Assembly: GCA_016205975.1 (NCBI GenBank) | Contig: JACQSK010000002.1 | Location: 1 to 49,271, forward strand | Reading direction: 5' to 3' | DNA length: 49,271 nucleotides | Origin: Candidatus Uhrbacteria bacterium | GTDB lineage: Bacteria; Patescibacteria; ABY1; SG8-24; GWF2-40-263 | Shown here: piece after piece, positions 8,147-15,299 of the stretch | Layout of the letters: the number at the start of each line of letters is the position of its first letter | Position numbering within the stretch: the first letter of the stretch is position 1 | Made by a program: the position numbers and the translations under genes | The notes under the pieces: generated by a model | Seen by the model: the letters and a program-made list of their open reading frames with translations, nothing else | Told to the model about the DNA's origin: nothing | The model's database searches: none

Positions 8147-8872
8147 CTCGGCGTGCGTGGGAGCAAAGGCGAGGACGAGGTTCAAGAGGAGGAGGAAGAA
8201 GCCGAAGGTGCCCATGCACGGGTCGCGGCGTATGAAGGCGAACGGGAGAAAGAGGAGGAGGATCATGAAGCACGAGGCACGAGCGGCAGCCCGTTGAGCC
8301 GAGACCTCATTGCCCAGTCTATGCCAGATGTATGCGAACAGGATGTGTCCACCATCCAGCGGGAAGATGGGCAGGAGGTTGCCTATCCCCCAGATGATGT
8401 TCAGCCCACCAAGCGTGCACAGGATGCTCGCCACGATGCCCAGTGCGGCGAAGTCGTCCCTGCCAGGCAGAGGCAGGAAGCTGAGATAAGGGACAGGCGG
8501 GAAGGCGACCATCAGGAGGGAGAGTCCCAGCAGGAGGCTTGCCAGAGGCCCGCTCACAGCAATGAAGGCTTTCTCTTTGGGCGTCTGCGCGAGACTCCTA
8601 AATTTGGTGAAGGCCCCCGCGACATTTATCGTGACTGACATGGTTTGGATGCCGAAAAGCCTGGCGCAGAGGACGTGCGCAAACTCGTGCACGAGCAGGG
8701 AGCCGATGATGGCGAAGAGGTAGATGAGGCCTATCGCGACCGAGAGGAGATATGAGTCGCCCAGACCGTTTTGCACGAGAATGCTCGACGTGGTGATGGG
8801 GAACAGGAAGATCAGGGGCAAGAAGGAGTAATGGATACGTATGGGAACGCCCGAGAGTGTCGTAACGCGCAT
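8138..8872 (-). CDS. Site-2-protease-like M50 zinc metallopeptidase (SpoIVFB/Rip type)
   Basis: 244 residues with about six membrane helices. The zinc motif HEFAH is at 62-66 within a membrane helix, and the third ligand is in LLPIFPLDGG (Asp about 173), the N/L-P-x-x-P-x-D-G-G motif of intramembrane M50 enzymes. No PDZ or CBS domain is present, so it is a minimal family member. Such enzymes cut membrane-bound anti-sigma factors, pro-proteins or signal peptides inside the bilayer. It has its own promoter close to the start codon and a leader with possible attenuation signals at 8939-9005. The substrate cannot be told from context. Confidence 0.9.
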   Translation of the reverse strand: MRVTTLSGVPIRIHYSFLPLIFLFPITTSSILVQNGLGDSYLLSVAIGLIYLFAIIGSLLVHEFAHVLCARLFGIQTMSVTINVAGAFTKFRSLAQTPKEKAFIAVSGPLASLLLGLSLLMVAFPPVPYLSFLPLPGRDDFAALGIVASILCTLGGLNIIWGIGNLLPIFPLDGGHILFAYIWHRLGNEVSAQRAAARASCFMILLLFLPFAFIRRDPCMGTFGFFLLLLNLVLAFAPTHAEPS

Positions 8873-8889
8873 GTTTCCTCCGGAGGGCT

Positions 8890-8918
8890 ACGCTAACACA
8901 CGTGAGGGTGAGCGTCAA
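8890..8918 (-). promoter_or_regulatory. Promoter of the M50 peptidase gene
   Basis: Minus strand: -35 TTGACG (8918-8913), 17-nt spacer, -10 TAGCGT (8895-8890), then about 17 nt to the ATG. The same hexamers with the same spacing occur upstream of the gene at 21870. Confidence 0.6.
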
Positions 8919-8938
8919 TGAATAAAACCCCCAATGTC

Positions 8939-9005
8939 AAAAACCAATAGCCTTTGAATTGGAGGAGTTTATTTTGACACCGGAATGAAGGCAGAAGCTT
9001 CATCC
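8939..9005 (-). promoter_or_regulatory. Two hairpins, second with U-tract: leader/attenuator or small RNA
   Basis: Read leftward there is a hairpin GGATGAAG/CTTCATTCC (9005-8982) and then CCAAT/ATTGG followed by TTTTTG (8962-8939), a weak intrinsic-terminator shape. It is placed after the terminator of the upstream lipoprotein gene and before the M50 promoter. No ORF with a ribosome site is seen in 8963-9058. The interval could encode a tiny transcript or a leader; this is inference. Confidence 0.35.
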
Positions 9006-9058
9006 GTCTGTGAATAGAACATCATACTTTTTGGTTCGCGTCAAATGACCACCCAATG

Positions 9059-9091
9059 AAAAACCGCCGTGGCTCTAGGAGTCAGGGCGGT
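9059..9091 (-). terminator. Intrinsic terminator of the lipoprotein gene
   Basis: Read leftward: ACCGCC ... GGCGGT stem with a 16-nt loop, then TTTTT. It lies 30 nt after the lipoprotein stop. Confidence 0.8.
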
Positions 9092-9123
9092 CGTTGCCTT
9101 TTGGGGGCGTGAGGAAGGAAGAG

Positions 9124-9603
9124 TTACTGGCAGGCGACGGCGCTGCAGCCTTCGCCGGAGGGATCCGACCAGGTGTTGACTTCCCAGCGTTCGCCCGACC
9201 AGTTGAAGTAGGTCTCGGCGATGAGATCCGCGTCGTAGGGGGTGTTGTCGTTGCCCTCGCACAGGTCGCGGCCGTTGTCGTAGTTCACGTTCCACCGGAC
9301 GCACTCGACGTTGTCGACCACGATGTTGTAGCCGCGGTCGTTGAGCGTGTTCTGCAGCTCGTCGGGCGTGGTGTAGAACTCGACCACATCTGGGCAGTCG
9401 AGGGTCAAGTGCCATCCGAGCTGGCCCACCTGGCTCTCGCGCTGTGCGAACTCGACGGTGAGCGTCGCCTCCTGATCGAGATCGTCGGCCACCAGCAGGA
9501 TCCACTCGTCGCCGGGCTGGCAGTCCCAGCAGCCGTCATCTTGGTCATGGGCGTTGTCGATGGCACAGCCGGCCAACAAGGCCGAGATCAGCATGAGCCG
9601 CAT
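9124..9603 (-). CDS. Putative lipoprotein, unknown function
   Basis: 159 residues from the ATG at 9601-9603 with AAGGAG upstream and a consensus promoter. The N-terminus MRLMLISALLAGCAIDN is a short lipoprotein signal with lipobox L-A-G-C (Cys 13), so lipid attachment by Lgt and cleavage by LspA (12613-13077) are expected. The mature part is acidic with Cys pairs (CWDCQPGDEW early; C-S-A-V-A-C at the end) that could form disulfides outside the cell. No known domain recognised. It is a monocistronic gene with its own promoter and terminator. Confidence 0.8.
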   Translation of the reverse strand: MRLMLISALLAGCAIDNAHDQDDGCWDCQPGDEWILLVADDLDQEATLTVEFAQRESQVGQLGWHLTLDCPDVVEFYTTPDELQNTLNDRGYNIVVDNVECVRWNVNYDNGRDLCEGNDNTPYDADLIAETYFNWSGERWEVNTWSDPSGEGCSAVACQ

Positions 9604-9640
9604 GGTGTTTCTCCTTCTAGTGCGGGTTGGCTGGAGGGGC

Positions 9641-9669
9641 ACAGTAGCAGGGGTTGCTAGTTGTGTCAA
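9641..9669 (-). promoter_or_regulatory. Sigma70-type promoter of the lipoprotein gene
   Basis: Minus strand: -35 TTGACA (9669-9664), 17-nt spacer, -10 TACTGT (9646-9641). Confidence 0.7.
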
Positions 9670-9726
9670 ACGACGGTAGAGACATGCGGCCGTCTGCAAA
9701 TAAGAATGACACATTTTTATTCCGAC

Positions 9727-9755
9727 AAAAAATCCCGATCGGTTATCCATCGGGA
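9727..9755 (-). terminator. Intrinsic terminator of the zinc-repeat gene, stop codon in the loop
   Basis: TCCCGAT and ATCGGGA form the stem (read leftward, followed by TTTTTT). The TAA stop of the gene at 9743 lies in the loop, so the last codons form one arm. Confidence 0.85.
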
Positions 9756-10446
9756 GCGTCTGGGAGCCAGTCTTTTGGGAATCCTTTTTGGCGCCACTGT
9801 ACGTAATGCCTACGACAGAAGTCACGCGCGTAGTGTGGGTCATCGCAGTCCGGTATTTTGCAGACCGTTGGACGTTCCTCGATCGTGAGCGTGGCCGGAT
9901 AGTTGCGGCGGCGCCAGTACATGTAGTGCTTGAAGCACCAACCGTAGCCGTAGGCGAGCTCGTCGCAGGATTCCACTTTACACAACGGACCGCCGAATCG
10001 AGGGAATCCTTCGAGCTTCCCGCGCCGCCAGCGCTGGTAGTGCTTGTTGCAAAATCCTTGTGCGCGTACAACCTTGTCGCACGCGGGAACCTTGCAGGCC
10101 GCAACGGACGGTGGCGGGAAACCTGGCAACAAGCCGCGGCGCCACTGGTAGTAGTGACGGTCGCAAAACCCCTTCGTCCGTTTCGCCTCGCCGCATCCAG
10201 AGGCTTTACACGCAGGGCTCGCTGGCATCCAGTTCAGCTTAAACCCGCTACGGCGCCACTGCTGGTAGTGCTTCGCGCAGCGGCCGCGTGTTTTCGCGTC
10301 CTCATCGCAGCCGGCTTCCATGCAGGCGACCGACGGCTTGGGCGGGCGCCACTTTTCTGGAAACCCGCGATTCCTCCAAAGGAGGAAATGCCATTGGCAA
10401 TATCCTTGCTCGAAGGCGAGATCGTCGCACTTCGGCGCACGGCATG
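9743..10446 (-). repeat. Six tandem protein-coding repeats of about 115-120 bp
   Basis: The repeat register is set by the first Cys of each unit. Units 2-4 are exactly 38 residues apart, and units 5 and 6 contain small insertions. Divergence between units is high at DNA level, so this is an old expansion, not a recent slippage product. Confidence 0.8.
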
Positions 10447-10453
10447 TTTTCAT
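9743..10453 (-). CDS. Protein of six tandem Cys/His zinc-binding repeats
   Basis: 236 residues built almost entirely of six copies of a unit of about 38-40 residues with the pattern C-x4-C-x9-C-x2-H-Y-x2-W-R-x-[GR]. Cys/His sets start near residues 4, 44, 82, 120, 158 and 198. Each unit could bind one zinc through three Cys and one His. The G-F-C-x2-H-Y-x2-W-R-R pattern is seen singly or in pairs beside HNH endonucleases and in phage proteins. Here no nuclease or other domain is present, and the array is pure. It is strongly basic (many WRR), so nucleic-acid binding is likely. No signal peptide. It has its own terminator; the SD is weak (GGGGGA). It sits in a cluster of accessory genes. Confidence 0.85.
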   Translation of the reverse strand: MKTCRAPKCDDLAFEQGYCQWHFLLWRNRGFPEKWRPPKPSVACMEAGCDEDAKTRGRCAKHYQQWRRSGFKLNWMPASPACKASGCGEAKRTKGFCDRHYYQWRRGLLPGFPPPSVAACKVPACDKVVRAQGFCNKHYQRWRRGKLEGFPRFGGPLCKVESCDELAYGYGWCFKHYMYWRRRNYPATLTIEERPTVCKIPDCDDPHYARDFCRRHYVQWRQKGFPKDWLPDAPDG

Positions 10454-10500
10454 GGTTCCCCCGCGCGCGAAGCTTTTCAGATATATAGTGCCGTGTCAAC

Positions 10501-10526
10501 AAAAAACCGCCGCGGTCAGGCGACGG
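10501..10526 (-). terminator. Intrinsic terminator, stop codon in the loop
   Basis: CCGTCGC and GCGGCGG (read leftward, with one G-U pair) are followed by TTTTTT. The TGA of the gene at 10516 lies in the hairpin loop. Confidence 0.8.
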
Positions 10527-10950
10527 AAAGACGACCCGGGAGCCGATCGCGATCGCGCGGCGCCAGAGCGGCGCGGCGGTCGTGCTGGGGACGCGGAAGC
10601 GCGAGGCTGTCAGCGGCCTCGCCGTCGGGCAGACGGCGCAGGAGCATTTCCTCGCAGTGTTCGGTCGGGATGAAGATGGCTTTCCATCGCATGAACGGAT
10701 GAGACGCGTGGCGCACGAGGATTCCTTCACACTCGCGATCGCGCTTTTGCGGATCCAGTCCCGAAAGGCGCATGACCGCCGACACGAGCTGGCGAGACGC
10801 GTTCTCCAACAAGATGCGATACGACTGCATCTGGCCGCCTTGAACGAAGAGGATACCACCGTCCTCGCCCTCGGGCGCGCGCAGAACGATCCCCTCGACG
10901 TTTTGCTTGTCTGCTTCGAGAAACATCCCGTCGATCATTTGTTCTTGCAT
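10516..10950 (-). CDS. Hypothetical protein
   Basis: 144 residues from the ATG at 10948-10950, preceded by a strong purine-rich ribosome site (GGAGGGAGGAGGG). It is soluble, with no signal peptide. Visible stretches are EGIVLRAPEGEDGGILFVQG and HPFMRWKAIFIPTEHCEEML, suggesting a small alpha/beta fold; the last 35 residues are Arg/Pro/Ala-rich. No family recognised. It lies upstream of the zinc-repeat gene in the same direction, but the terminator between them suggests separate transcription. Confidence 0.65.
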   Translation of the reverse strand: MQEQMIDGMFLEADKQNVEGIVLRAPEGEDGGILFVQGGQMQSYRILLENASRQLVSAVMRLSGLDPQKRDRECEGILVRHASHPFMRWKAIFIPTEHCEEMLLRRLPDGEAADSLALPRPQHDRRAALAPRDRDRLPGRLSVA

Positions 10951-11026
10951 GGGAACCCTCCTCCCTCCATAGCGGAACTGTGCCAGAACGGGCGCCGCAC
11001 GTCCAGAGGGTTGTTGGGTTAATGTC

Positions 11027-12541
11027 CTAGGGCGCTTGATCCTGCCCTCGGTACTGGAGCGCCTCGGCCAGGTGATCCACTTCGATCATGTCTGAGCCAC
11101 TCAGGTCCGCGATCGTGCGCGCTACTTTGCGCACGCGCGTGTAGCCGCGGGCGGAAAGGTGGTTGGTTCGCAGGGCGCGCTCGAGCAGCGCGCGCGTGTC
11201 GGGCGTGAGCGGGGCGCAGACGTCCAGCTGGGACGAGGAGATTTCATTGTTTGAGAATAGATGTAAGGGCTTGAGCCGAACCCGCTGGCGTTCGCGCGCG
11301 GCTTCCACGCGCGCACGGATGACCACGGAGGACTCGGGCGCTTCTTGCGAGAGCAGTTTTTCATAGTCCACCTCCGGTACCTCTATGACCAAATCAAAAC
11401 GGTCGAGCAGGGGCCCGGAGATTTTTCTTTGATAACGCATGACCGCTTCGCGGGAGCAGGTGCATGGACGATACGGATTGGTCAGCTGTCCGCACGGGCA
11501 GGGATTCATGGCCGCGATGAGCAGAAAGCGCGCAGGGAATTGCACGGAGCCAACCGCCCGCGAAATCGTGACGCTGCCGTCTTCCAGCGGCTGGCGCAAA
11601 TGTTCTAGCACATAGCGCGAGAACTCCGGGAGCTCATCCAGAAACAAGACGCCACGGTGCGCGAGCGAGATCTCCCCTGGCCTGGGCCAGGTCCCTCCTC
11701 CCACAAGCGAGGCCGCGCTTGAGCTGTGGTGCGGAGAGCGGAATGGCCGCTCTTGCAGGAGCCCTTGCTGGGAGGGAAGGACGCCGGCGATCGAGGCGAT
11801 GGCCGTCACCTCGAGCGCTTCTTCATAGGTGAGGGACGGAAGGATGGAAGGGACAGACCTGGCAAGCAGTGTCTTGCCCGCGCCGGGCGGGCCTTTCAGA
11901 AGAATATTGTGCCCGCCGGAGGCGGCGATTTCCAAGCCGCGCTTTGCGGCTTCCTGGCCCTTGATGCCGGAAAAGTCCTGGTGCGTCCGCGCGGGTGCGC
12001 GTCGCTTTTTTTTGACGACAGGCACGAGTCTCATAACCCCCATGAGGTGATCTGCGACCTCGCGCAAGGAGGCCACGCCATAGACGGTGAGGCCATGGAT
12101 GGCGAGAGCCTCGGCGGTATTTTCCGTTGGGACGAAGATTTCACGCTTGGCTATTGTCTGCGCCATGATCGCCGAGGTGAGCGTTCCTTGGACAGGGCGC
12201 ACACAGCCATCCAGTGCGAGCTCGCCGATGAAGACGGCGGATTCGATCGCGGAGCGTGGGATCTCCCCAGTGGCCACGAGCACTGACAAGGCGATGGGAA
12301 GATCGTAGAGCGGACCTTGCTTGCGCACGTGGGCCGGTGCCAGGTTGACGGTGATTCTGCCGCGCGGGAACTTGAACCCGCTATTTTTGATGGCCGCCCG
12401 AATACGGTCGCGCGACTCTTTGACCGATGCGTCGGGAAGGCCGACCACGCAAAAAGCTTTGAGTCCGAAGGTGATGTCGGTTTCTACCGTGACGGGGACG
12501 CTTGTGATTCCGATGCTTGCGCTTGAAATGATGTGAAACAT
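11027..12541 (-). CDS. comM: YifB/ComM family magnesium-chelatase-like AAA+ ATPase
   Basis: 504 residues, the usual length. The N-terminal ChlI-like domain (about 20-140; LPDASVKESRDRIRAAIKNS, then PRGRITVNLAPA) is followed by the AAA+ core. Walker A is GPPGAGKT (217-224), Walker B is GVLFLDELPEF (about 300), and the Cys-rich insert MNPCPCGQLTNPYRPCTC is typical. The C-terminal ChlI_C domain follows (LSARGYTRVRKVARTIADL). ComM is a branch-migration helicase that helps integrate DNA taken up by natural transformation; its presence is compatible with DNA uptake. The start is just downstream of a hairpin (12542-12576) with no SD. Confidence 0.95.
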   Translation of the reverse strand: MFHIISSASIGITSVPVTVETDITFGLKAFCVVGLPDASVKESRDRIRAAIKNSGFKFPRGRITVNLAPAHVRKQGPLYDLPIALSVLVATGEIPRSAIESAVFIGELALDGCVRPVQGTLTSAIMAQTIAKREIFVPTENTAEALAIHGLTVYGVASLREVADHLMGVMRLVPVVKKKRRAPARTHQDFSGIKGQEAAKRGLEIAASGGHNILLKGPPGAGKTLLARSVPSILPSLTYEEALEVTAIASIAGVLPSQQGLLQERPFRSPHHSSSAASLVGGGTWPRPGEISLAHRGVLFLDELPEFSRYVLEHLRQPLEDGSVTISRAVGSVQFPARFLLIAAMNPCPCGQLTNPYRPCTCSREAVMRYQRKISGPLLDRFDLVIEVPEVDYEKLLSQEAPESSVVIRARVEAARERQRVRLKPLHLFSNNEISSSQLDVCAPLTPDTRALLERALRTNHLSARGYTRVRKVARTIADLSGSDMIEVDHLAEALQYRGQDQAP

Positions 12542-12576
12542 AAAACCCCAAAAACGATTTAACGTTGGTGGGGTTT
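12542..12576. terminator. Hairpin between lspA and comM
   Basis: AAACCCCA (12543-12550) pairs with TGGGGTTT (12569-12576). Read leftward it ends GGGGTTTT immediately before the comM ATG, so it could end the dksA-lspA transcript or structure the comM leader. Confidence 0.55.
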
Positions 12577-12612
12577 GTTATGGTGCTAGATTACCTCATG
12601 CGAGGTGTTTTG

Positions 12613-13077
12613 TCAAACGAGGTTTTTATGTGAACGCCTCTGTGAGGCCAAAAGCAAGAGCACTACGCCAGATACGATCACGACATCCGAGAGATTCACG
12701 GCCGATCGGCCAAACAGGATGATGTAGTCGACGGTAAATCCATAGGTGACCCGGTCATAGAGGTTCCCTAAGGCGCCAAGAATAATCATGGCACAGGCAA
12801 GCGTGATACGCGGACGGTCGTGTCTGTGCTTCCAGGCCGTATTCAATAGACCAAGACCGATCAGCATCGATATGAGGACGATGAACTCCAGCTTGAACGG
12901 GATATCAAATGCCACGCCCCAGTTTTTGTGGATGGCCAGAGCCAGTACTCCAGGGTCAACAAGACTCCCTTCTTCGGGGAGTCGTGCAAGTCCAAGATAT
13001 TTAGCCCGCTCATCCAGGAGAACGAGGAGCGCCACAGGGACGAGGAGCCAGTAGAGGAGGTGGGAGCGCGCCGTCAC
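12613..13077 (-). CDS. lspA: Lipoprotein signal peptidase (signal peptidase II)
   Basis: 154 residues with four predicted membrane helices. The start is GTG at 13075-13077, overlapping the TGA of the DksA-like gene, so translation is coupled. Family motifs are KNWGVAFD (about 51-58), GALGNLYDRVTYGFTVDYI with catalytic Asp about 117, and AVNLSD with catalytic Asp about 131. It is an aspartic protease that cleaves prolipoproteins before the lipidated Cys, and should process the lipoprotein at 9124-9603. Confidence 0.93.
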   Translation of the reverse strand: MTARSHLLYWLLVPVALLVLLDERAKYLGLARLPEEGSLVDPGVLALAIHKNWGVAFDIPFKLEFIVLISMLIGLGLLNTAWKHRHDRPRITLACAMIILGALGNLYDRVTYGFTVDYIILFGRSAVNLSDVVIVSGVVLLLLASQRRSHKNLV

Positions 13078-13448
13078 ACTTCTTGCGTGAGGGTTTTTTT
13101 ACACTGGATACAGGAGCTTGATGTCGGCCGGGCGGTCAGGCGGCGCTCGTCGATCATCTGTCCGCAGTATTTGCACGTGCCGTATTTGCCCTGAGCAATG
13201 AGACTGAGAGCTGATTCTACGTCGCGTAGCGCCTTTTCCAGTTCATCTTCTAAGGACAGGTTATCTGAGAATTGAGCGACCTCGGAGGCGTTTTCGTCTT
13301 CTTTGTCTCCCATGTTTGGAAACTCCGCCTCAAAATCCGCCTCCGCAGCCTTTGTGTTGCGGTGCGCGAAACGCGAAAGTTCAGATTCAAGACGAGCCTT
13401 TTCCTCCTCAAGCTGAGTCTTGATTTGTGCGATGAAGTCCATTCCCAT
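13074..13448 (-). CDS. TraR/DksA-family zinc-finger protein
   Basis: 124 residues from the ATG at 13446-13448; the second Met (13442) is an equally possible start. A long N-terminal coiled coil (about 5-85) is followed by a zinc finger with C-x2-C ... C-x2-C (about residues 92, 95, 113 and 116). GKYGTCKYCGQMIDERRL is the classic DksA/TraR signature. Family members insert the coiled coil into the RNA polymerase secondary channel and alter initiation, or act as general stress proteins. It overlaps lspA by 4 nt; a DksA-like/lspA pairing is seen in other bacteria. The putative RNA at 13505-13894 lies directly upstream on the same strand. Confidence 0.88.
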   Translation of the reverse strand: MGMDFIAQIKTQLEEEKARLESELSRFAHRNTKAAEADFEAEFPNMGDKEDENASEVAQFSDNLSLEDELEKALRDVESALSLIAQGKYGTCKYCGQMIDERRLTARPTSSSCIQCKKTLTQEV

Positions 13449-13504
13449 ATAAGCAGCTTTTAATCATTCGTTTGAGAAAGACTACCATTTTTTCTTGGAA
13501 AATA

Positions 13505-13894
13505 GAATAGGGCCGCAGCCCGCGATTTTGTAGTTGGTTTTCGGGGTGTGGCCCTAGCGTTGGGCGGAGTTTTGTTGATTTGTGAAGGCGTTGGGGTTTG
13601 GAGTGAATGGAGATTCACCTCAAGACTCAACGCCTTTGCAAACACGAACGGACTCTCGCCGAGTGACTCTTCCGTCTTACCATTCTTTGGTTTTGCCCGC
13701 GAACGTCCCGAAGGGCGTTATGAGTGTGGGCGAACCTAGAAATGATCGCTTTTGTTTTTGTTTTGCGTTTCAGAATAGTGAGACGGCAAGACGTTTCCCG
13801 AATAGACGCACACAGGCGTGGGGCACCTGTCGACAAGCTGTCAGGTGCGGATTCGGAAAACCTCCCAAGAGTTTGGTGTGAAAGAACGACTTAC
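13505..13894 (-). ncRNA. Putative structured non-coding RNA with own promoter and terminator
   Basis: No credible ORF lies in this interval, but it is packed with helices (plus coordinates). 13798-13803/13851-13856 enclose 13806-13809/13816-13819 and 13823-13829/13842-13848 (GCACCTG/CAGGTGC). 13695-13698/13728-13731 enclose a tight CCC-GAA-GGG hairpin at 13702-13719. 13648-13655/13661-13675 is another. 13585-13593/13628-13636 (9 perfect pairs) enclose 13603-13608/13613-13618. Finally 13508-13514/13550-13556 read leftward is followed by a U-rich TATTCTATTTT, terminator-like. A promoter lies at 13901-13929. An A-rich, apparently unpaired stretch is at 13745-13765. Length of about 390 nt would suit tmRNA or RNase P RNA, but I could not find the tRNA-like ends or tag frame, or the RNase P P4 signature. 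It could also be a long leader of the DksA-like gene. Confidence 0.6.
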
Positions 13895-14053
13895 AAAAGT
13901 ATAGTACCAAAAAATTTACTCTTGGTCAATTTATCTTTTTTAGCTCAGTTAAGAGAAAATCAATGGACGTGTAAATTAAATTGTGTTCAACTTTTTGTTC
14001 TGTAAGAGAAAGTTATCCACAATTTTCGTTGGTTACACATACTTTATCCACAA
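13870..14053. other. AT-rich segment with two perfect DnaA boxes
   Basis: TTATCCACA occurs at 14013-14021 and 14044-14052 in the same orientation, with starts 31 bp apart (about three helical turns). A poor third copy (GGTTACACA, 14031-14039) lies between them. The flank 13880-14010 is strikingly AT-rich compared with the GC-rich surroundings, like a DNA-unwinding element. No dnaA gene is nearby. This is a candidate origin or DnaA-titration site; it is also simply the gap between two minus-strand genes. Confidence 0.45.
13901..13929 (-). promoter_or_regulatory. Promoter of the putative structured RNA
   Basis: Minus strand: -35 TTGACC (13929-13924), 17-nt spacer, -10 TACTAT (13906-13901). The same two hexamers at the same spacing occur at 24808-24836 upstream of a protein gene. 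The predicted start is near 13894. Confidence 0.6.
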
Positions 14054-15298
14054 CTATGTTGAGCAGAACGACACTGTGCTTGAATACTTTTTCATCTCAA
14101 CGGAAATGCTTGAAAATTGCGAGAAAATCTGAGTGAGCGCCTGGATAGTCGGGTTGTAGGCGTTGACGGACACTTCATCCAGGAGCGCTTGAGGGCTGAG
14201 GAACAGAGCATTGCCTCTGCAATCTGACAGAGCCTCTTCAGGATCGATGAATGAGATCAAGGAGGGCTCGCTTGTAGCCAATATCAGACGGTCATCAATA
14301 AGCGCGCCAAACAGGAAGCGTTCGTTTTTTCCAAGTACACGCAGGGCGCGTACGCCAGCAACCTGGACTTCCTCAATCGTGACCAGCTCAGGCTCGACGA
14401 AGATTTCTTGCAGCAAGGTGCCGTCAGGCAGCACAGACTCCTGAAGCGTGGGTGAGAGGTATGCCCCCATGAGCTGTAGAAGGCTCATAAGGTCGCTCTC
14501 CTGTACGCCAGCATTTTGAGCAGCGAACGCGACTTCAGGCTCTCCGAGATCGTTTTTTTGGACGAGAACCGACCAGGAACCTTCCAGAAATTGGTTGAAC
14601 AGGCTAAATGGCTCGCGAGATAGGGATTCTGACAGTCCAGGGTTTCCAATAAGAGCTAAGACGGCTTGGGGCAAGACCTTGCCAGAAGGTCTCCAATGAG
14701 TCTTGTTAGGCAGGACGACCTCAAAACGGTCGTCCTCTTGGAATAAAGATCCGGACAGACCCACGTCAGGTAACTCCACCCTGCCGAGCCAGCGTTTGCT
14801 CAGCGAGCCCAAGAAAGGCCGGCGGGCGCTCGTGTCTATGCCGCTCACCGGCAGTAGGGTTTCTGCCAAAAGGAATATGCCAGGAGCTACTTCCTGGGAG
14901 GTGATGGACAGGGCGCTCAAGAGCGATGAGGGCAGCTCTCCCTCCTGCGCCCTCACCGCTACAGAGCGGCTGCCCGTCTGGGAGACGAACAGGGCTAACT
15001 CCCCTCGCGCAAACGAGGCCACGTCCCGTACGTCTAGGCTCCGGTTTGAAATGAGAGGTACATCCTCCAGGAGCGCATAGATCGTTGACCAGGAAGCGGG
15101 GGTGATTTCAAGCTGGAGGGCCAAGACCGTTCCCTCAGGCGCCGCGGCCAAAATGGTATCGCGGGCATACCACAGCTCAAACAGCCGCCATGAGAGGAAC
15201 AAGAGAGCCAAGCCGCACAGTCCCAGAAGCCAAACAACCTGGCCTAGTGGCCTGGTTGTTTTTGTGTGACGAGAAAGTGGGATGTTGAGTTTGTGCAC
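14054..15298 (-). CDS. Membrane-anchored protein of unknown function (DUF3352-like?)
   Basis: About 414 residues from a GTG at 15296-15298, one nt after the pnp stop; longer in-frame starts lie inside pnp. A short cytoplasmic N-terminus is followed by one membrane helix (about 17-40, GQVVWLLGLCGLALLFLSW). The large extracytoplasmic part has repeated alternating beta-strand and helix patterns (PEGTVLALQLEITPASW; GELALFVSQ; GVRALRVLGKNERFLFGALI). The PEGT-x-L-A-L-x-L opening resembles DUF3352-type secreted proteins, but I am unsure. It is last in the rpsO-NYN-pnp run and is probably read through from pnp. The DnaA boxes sit just beyond its stop. Confidence 0.75.
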   Translation of the reverse strand: MHKLNIPLSRHTKTTRPLGQVVWLLGLCGLALLFLSWRLFELWYARDTILAAAPEGTVLALQLEITPASWSTIYALLEDVPLISNRSLDVRDVASFARGELALFVSQTGSRSVAVRAQEGELPSSLLSALSITSQEVAPGIFLLAETLLPVSGIDTSARRPFLGSLSKRWLGRVELPDVGLSGSLFQEDDRFEVVLPNKTHWRPSGKVLPQAVLALIGNPGLSESLSREPFSLFNQFLEGSWSVLVQKNDLGEPEVAFAAQNAGVQESDLMSLLQLMGAYLSPTLQESVLPDGTLLQEIFVEPELVTIEEVQVAGVRALRVLGKNERFLFGALIDDRLILATSEPSLISFIDPEEALSDCRGNALFLSPQALLDEVSVNAYNPTIQALTQIFSQFSSISVEMKKYSSTVSFCST

Positions 15299-15299
15299 A

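Noticed and set aside
9788..10702. 304-codon plus-strand frame and a long minus-strand frame running into 10104
   Set aside because: The first is antisense to the zinc-repeat gene. The second is the lipoprotein frame extended through a terminator and an unrelated gene; the lipobox start at 9603 is better.
13548..13881. Short plus-strand ORFs in the 13.5-13.9 kb gap
   Set aside because: No ribosome sites, no domain-like sequence, and overlapping frames with poor composition; the region is better explained by RNA structure.
13505..13894. Firm assignment of the structured RNA as tmRNA (ssrA) or RNase P RNA (rnpB)
   Set aside because: I looked for tRNA-like ends with CCA, a tag frame ending in Ala-Ala, and the RNase P P4 motifs (GAGGAAAGTCC / ACAGAA). 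Only partial resemblances were found, so no name is given.
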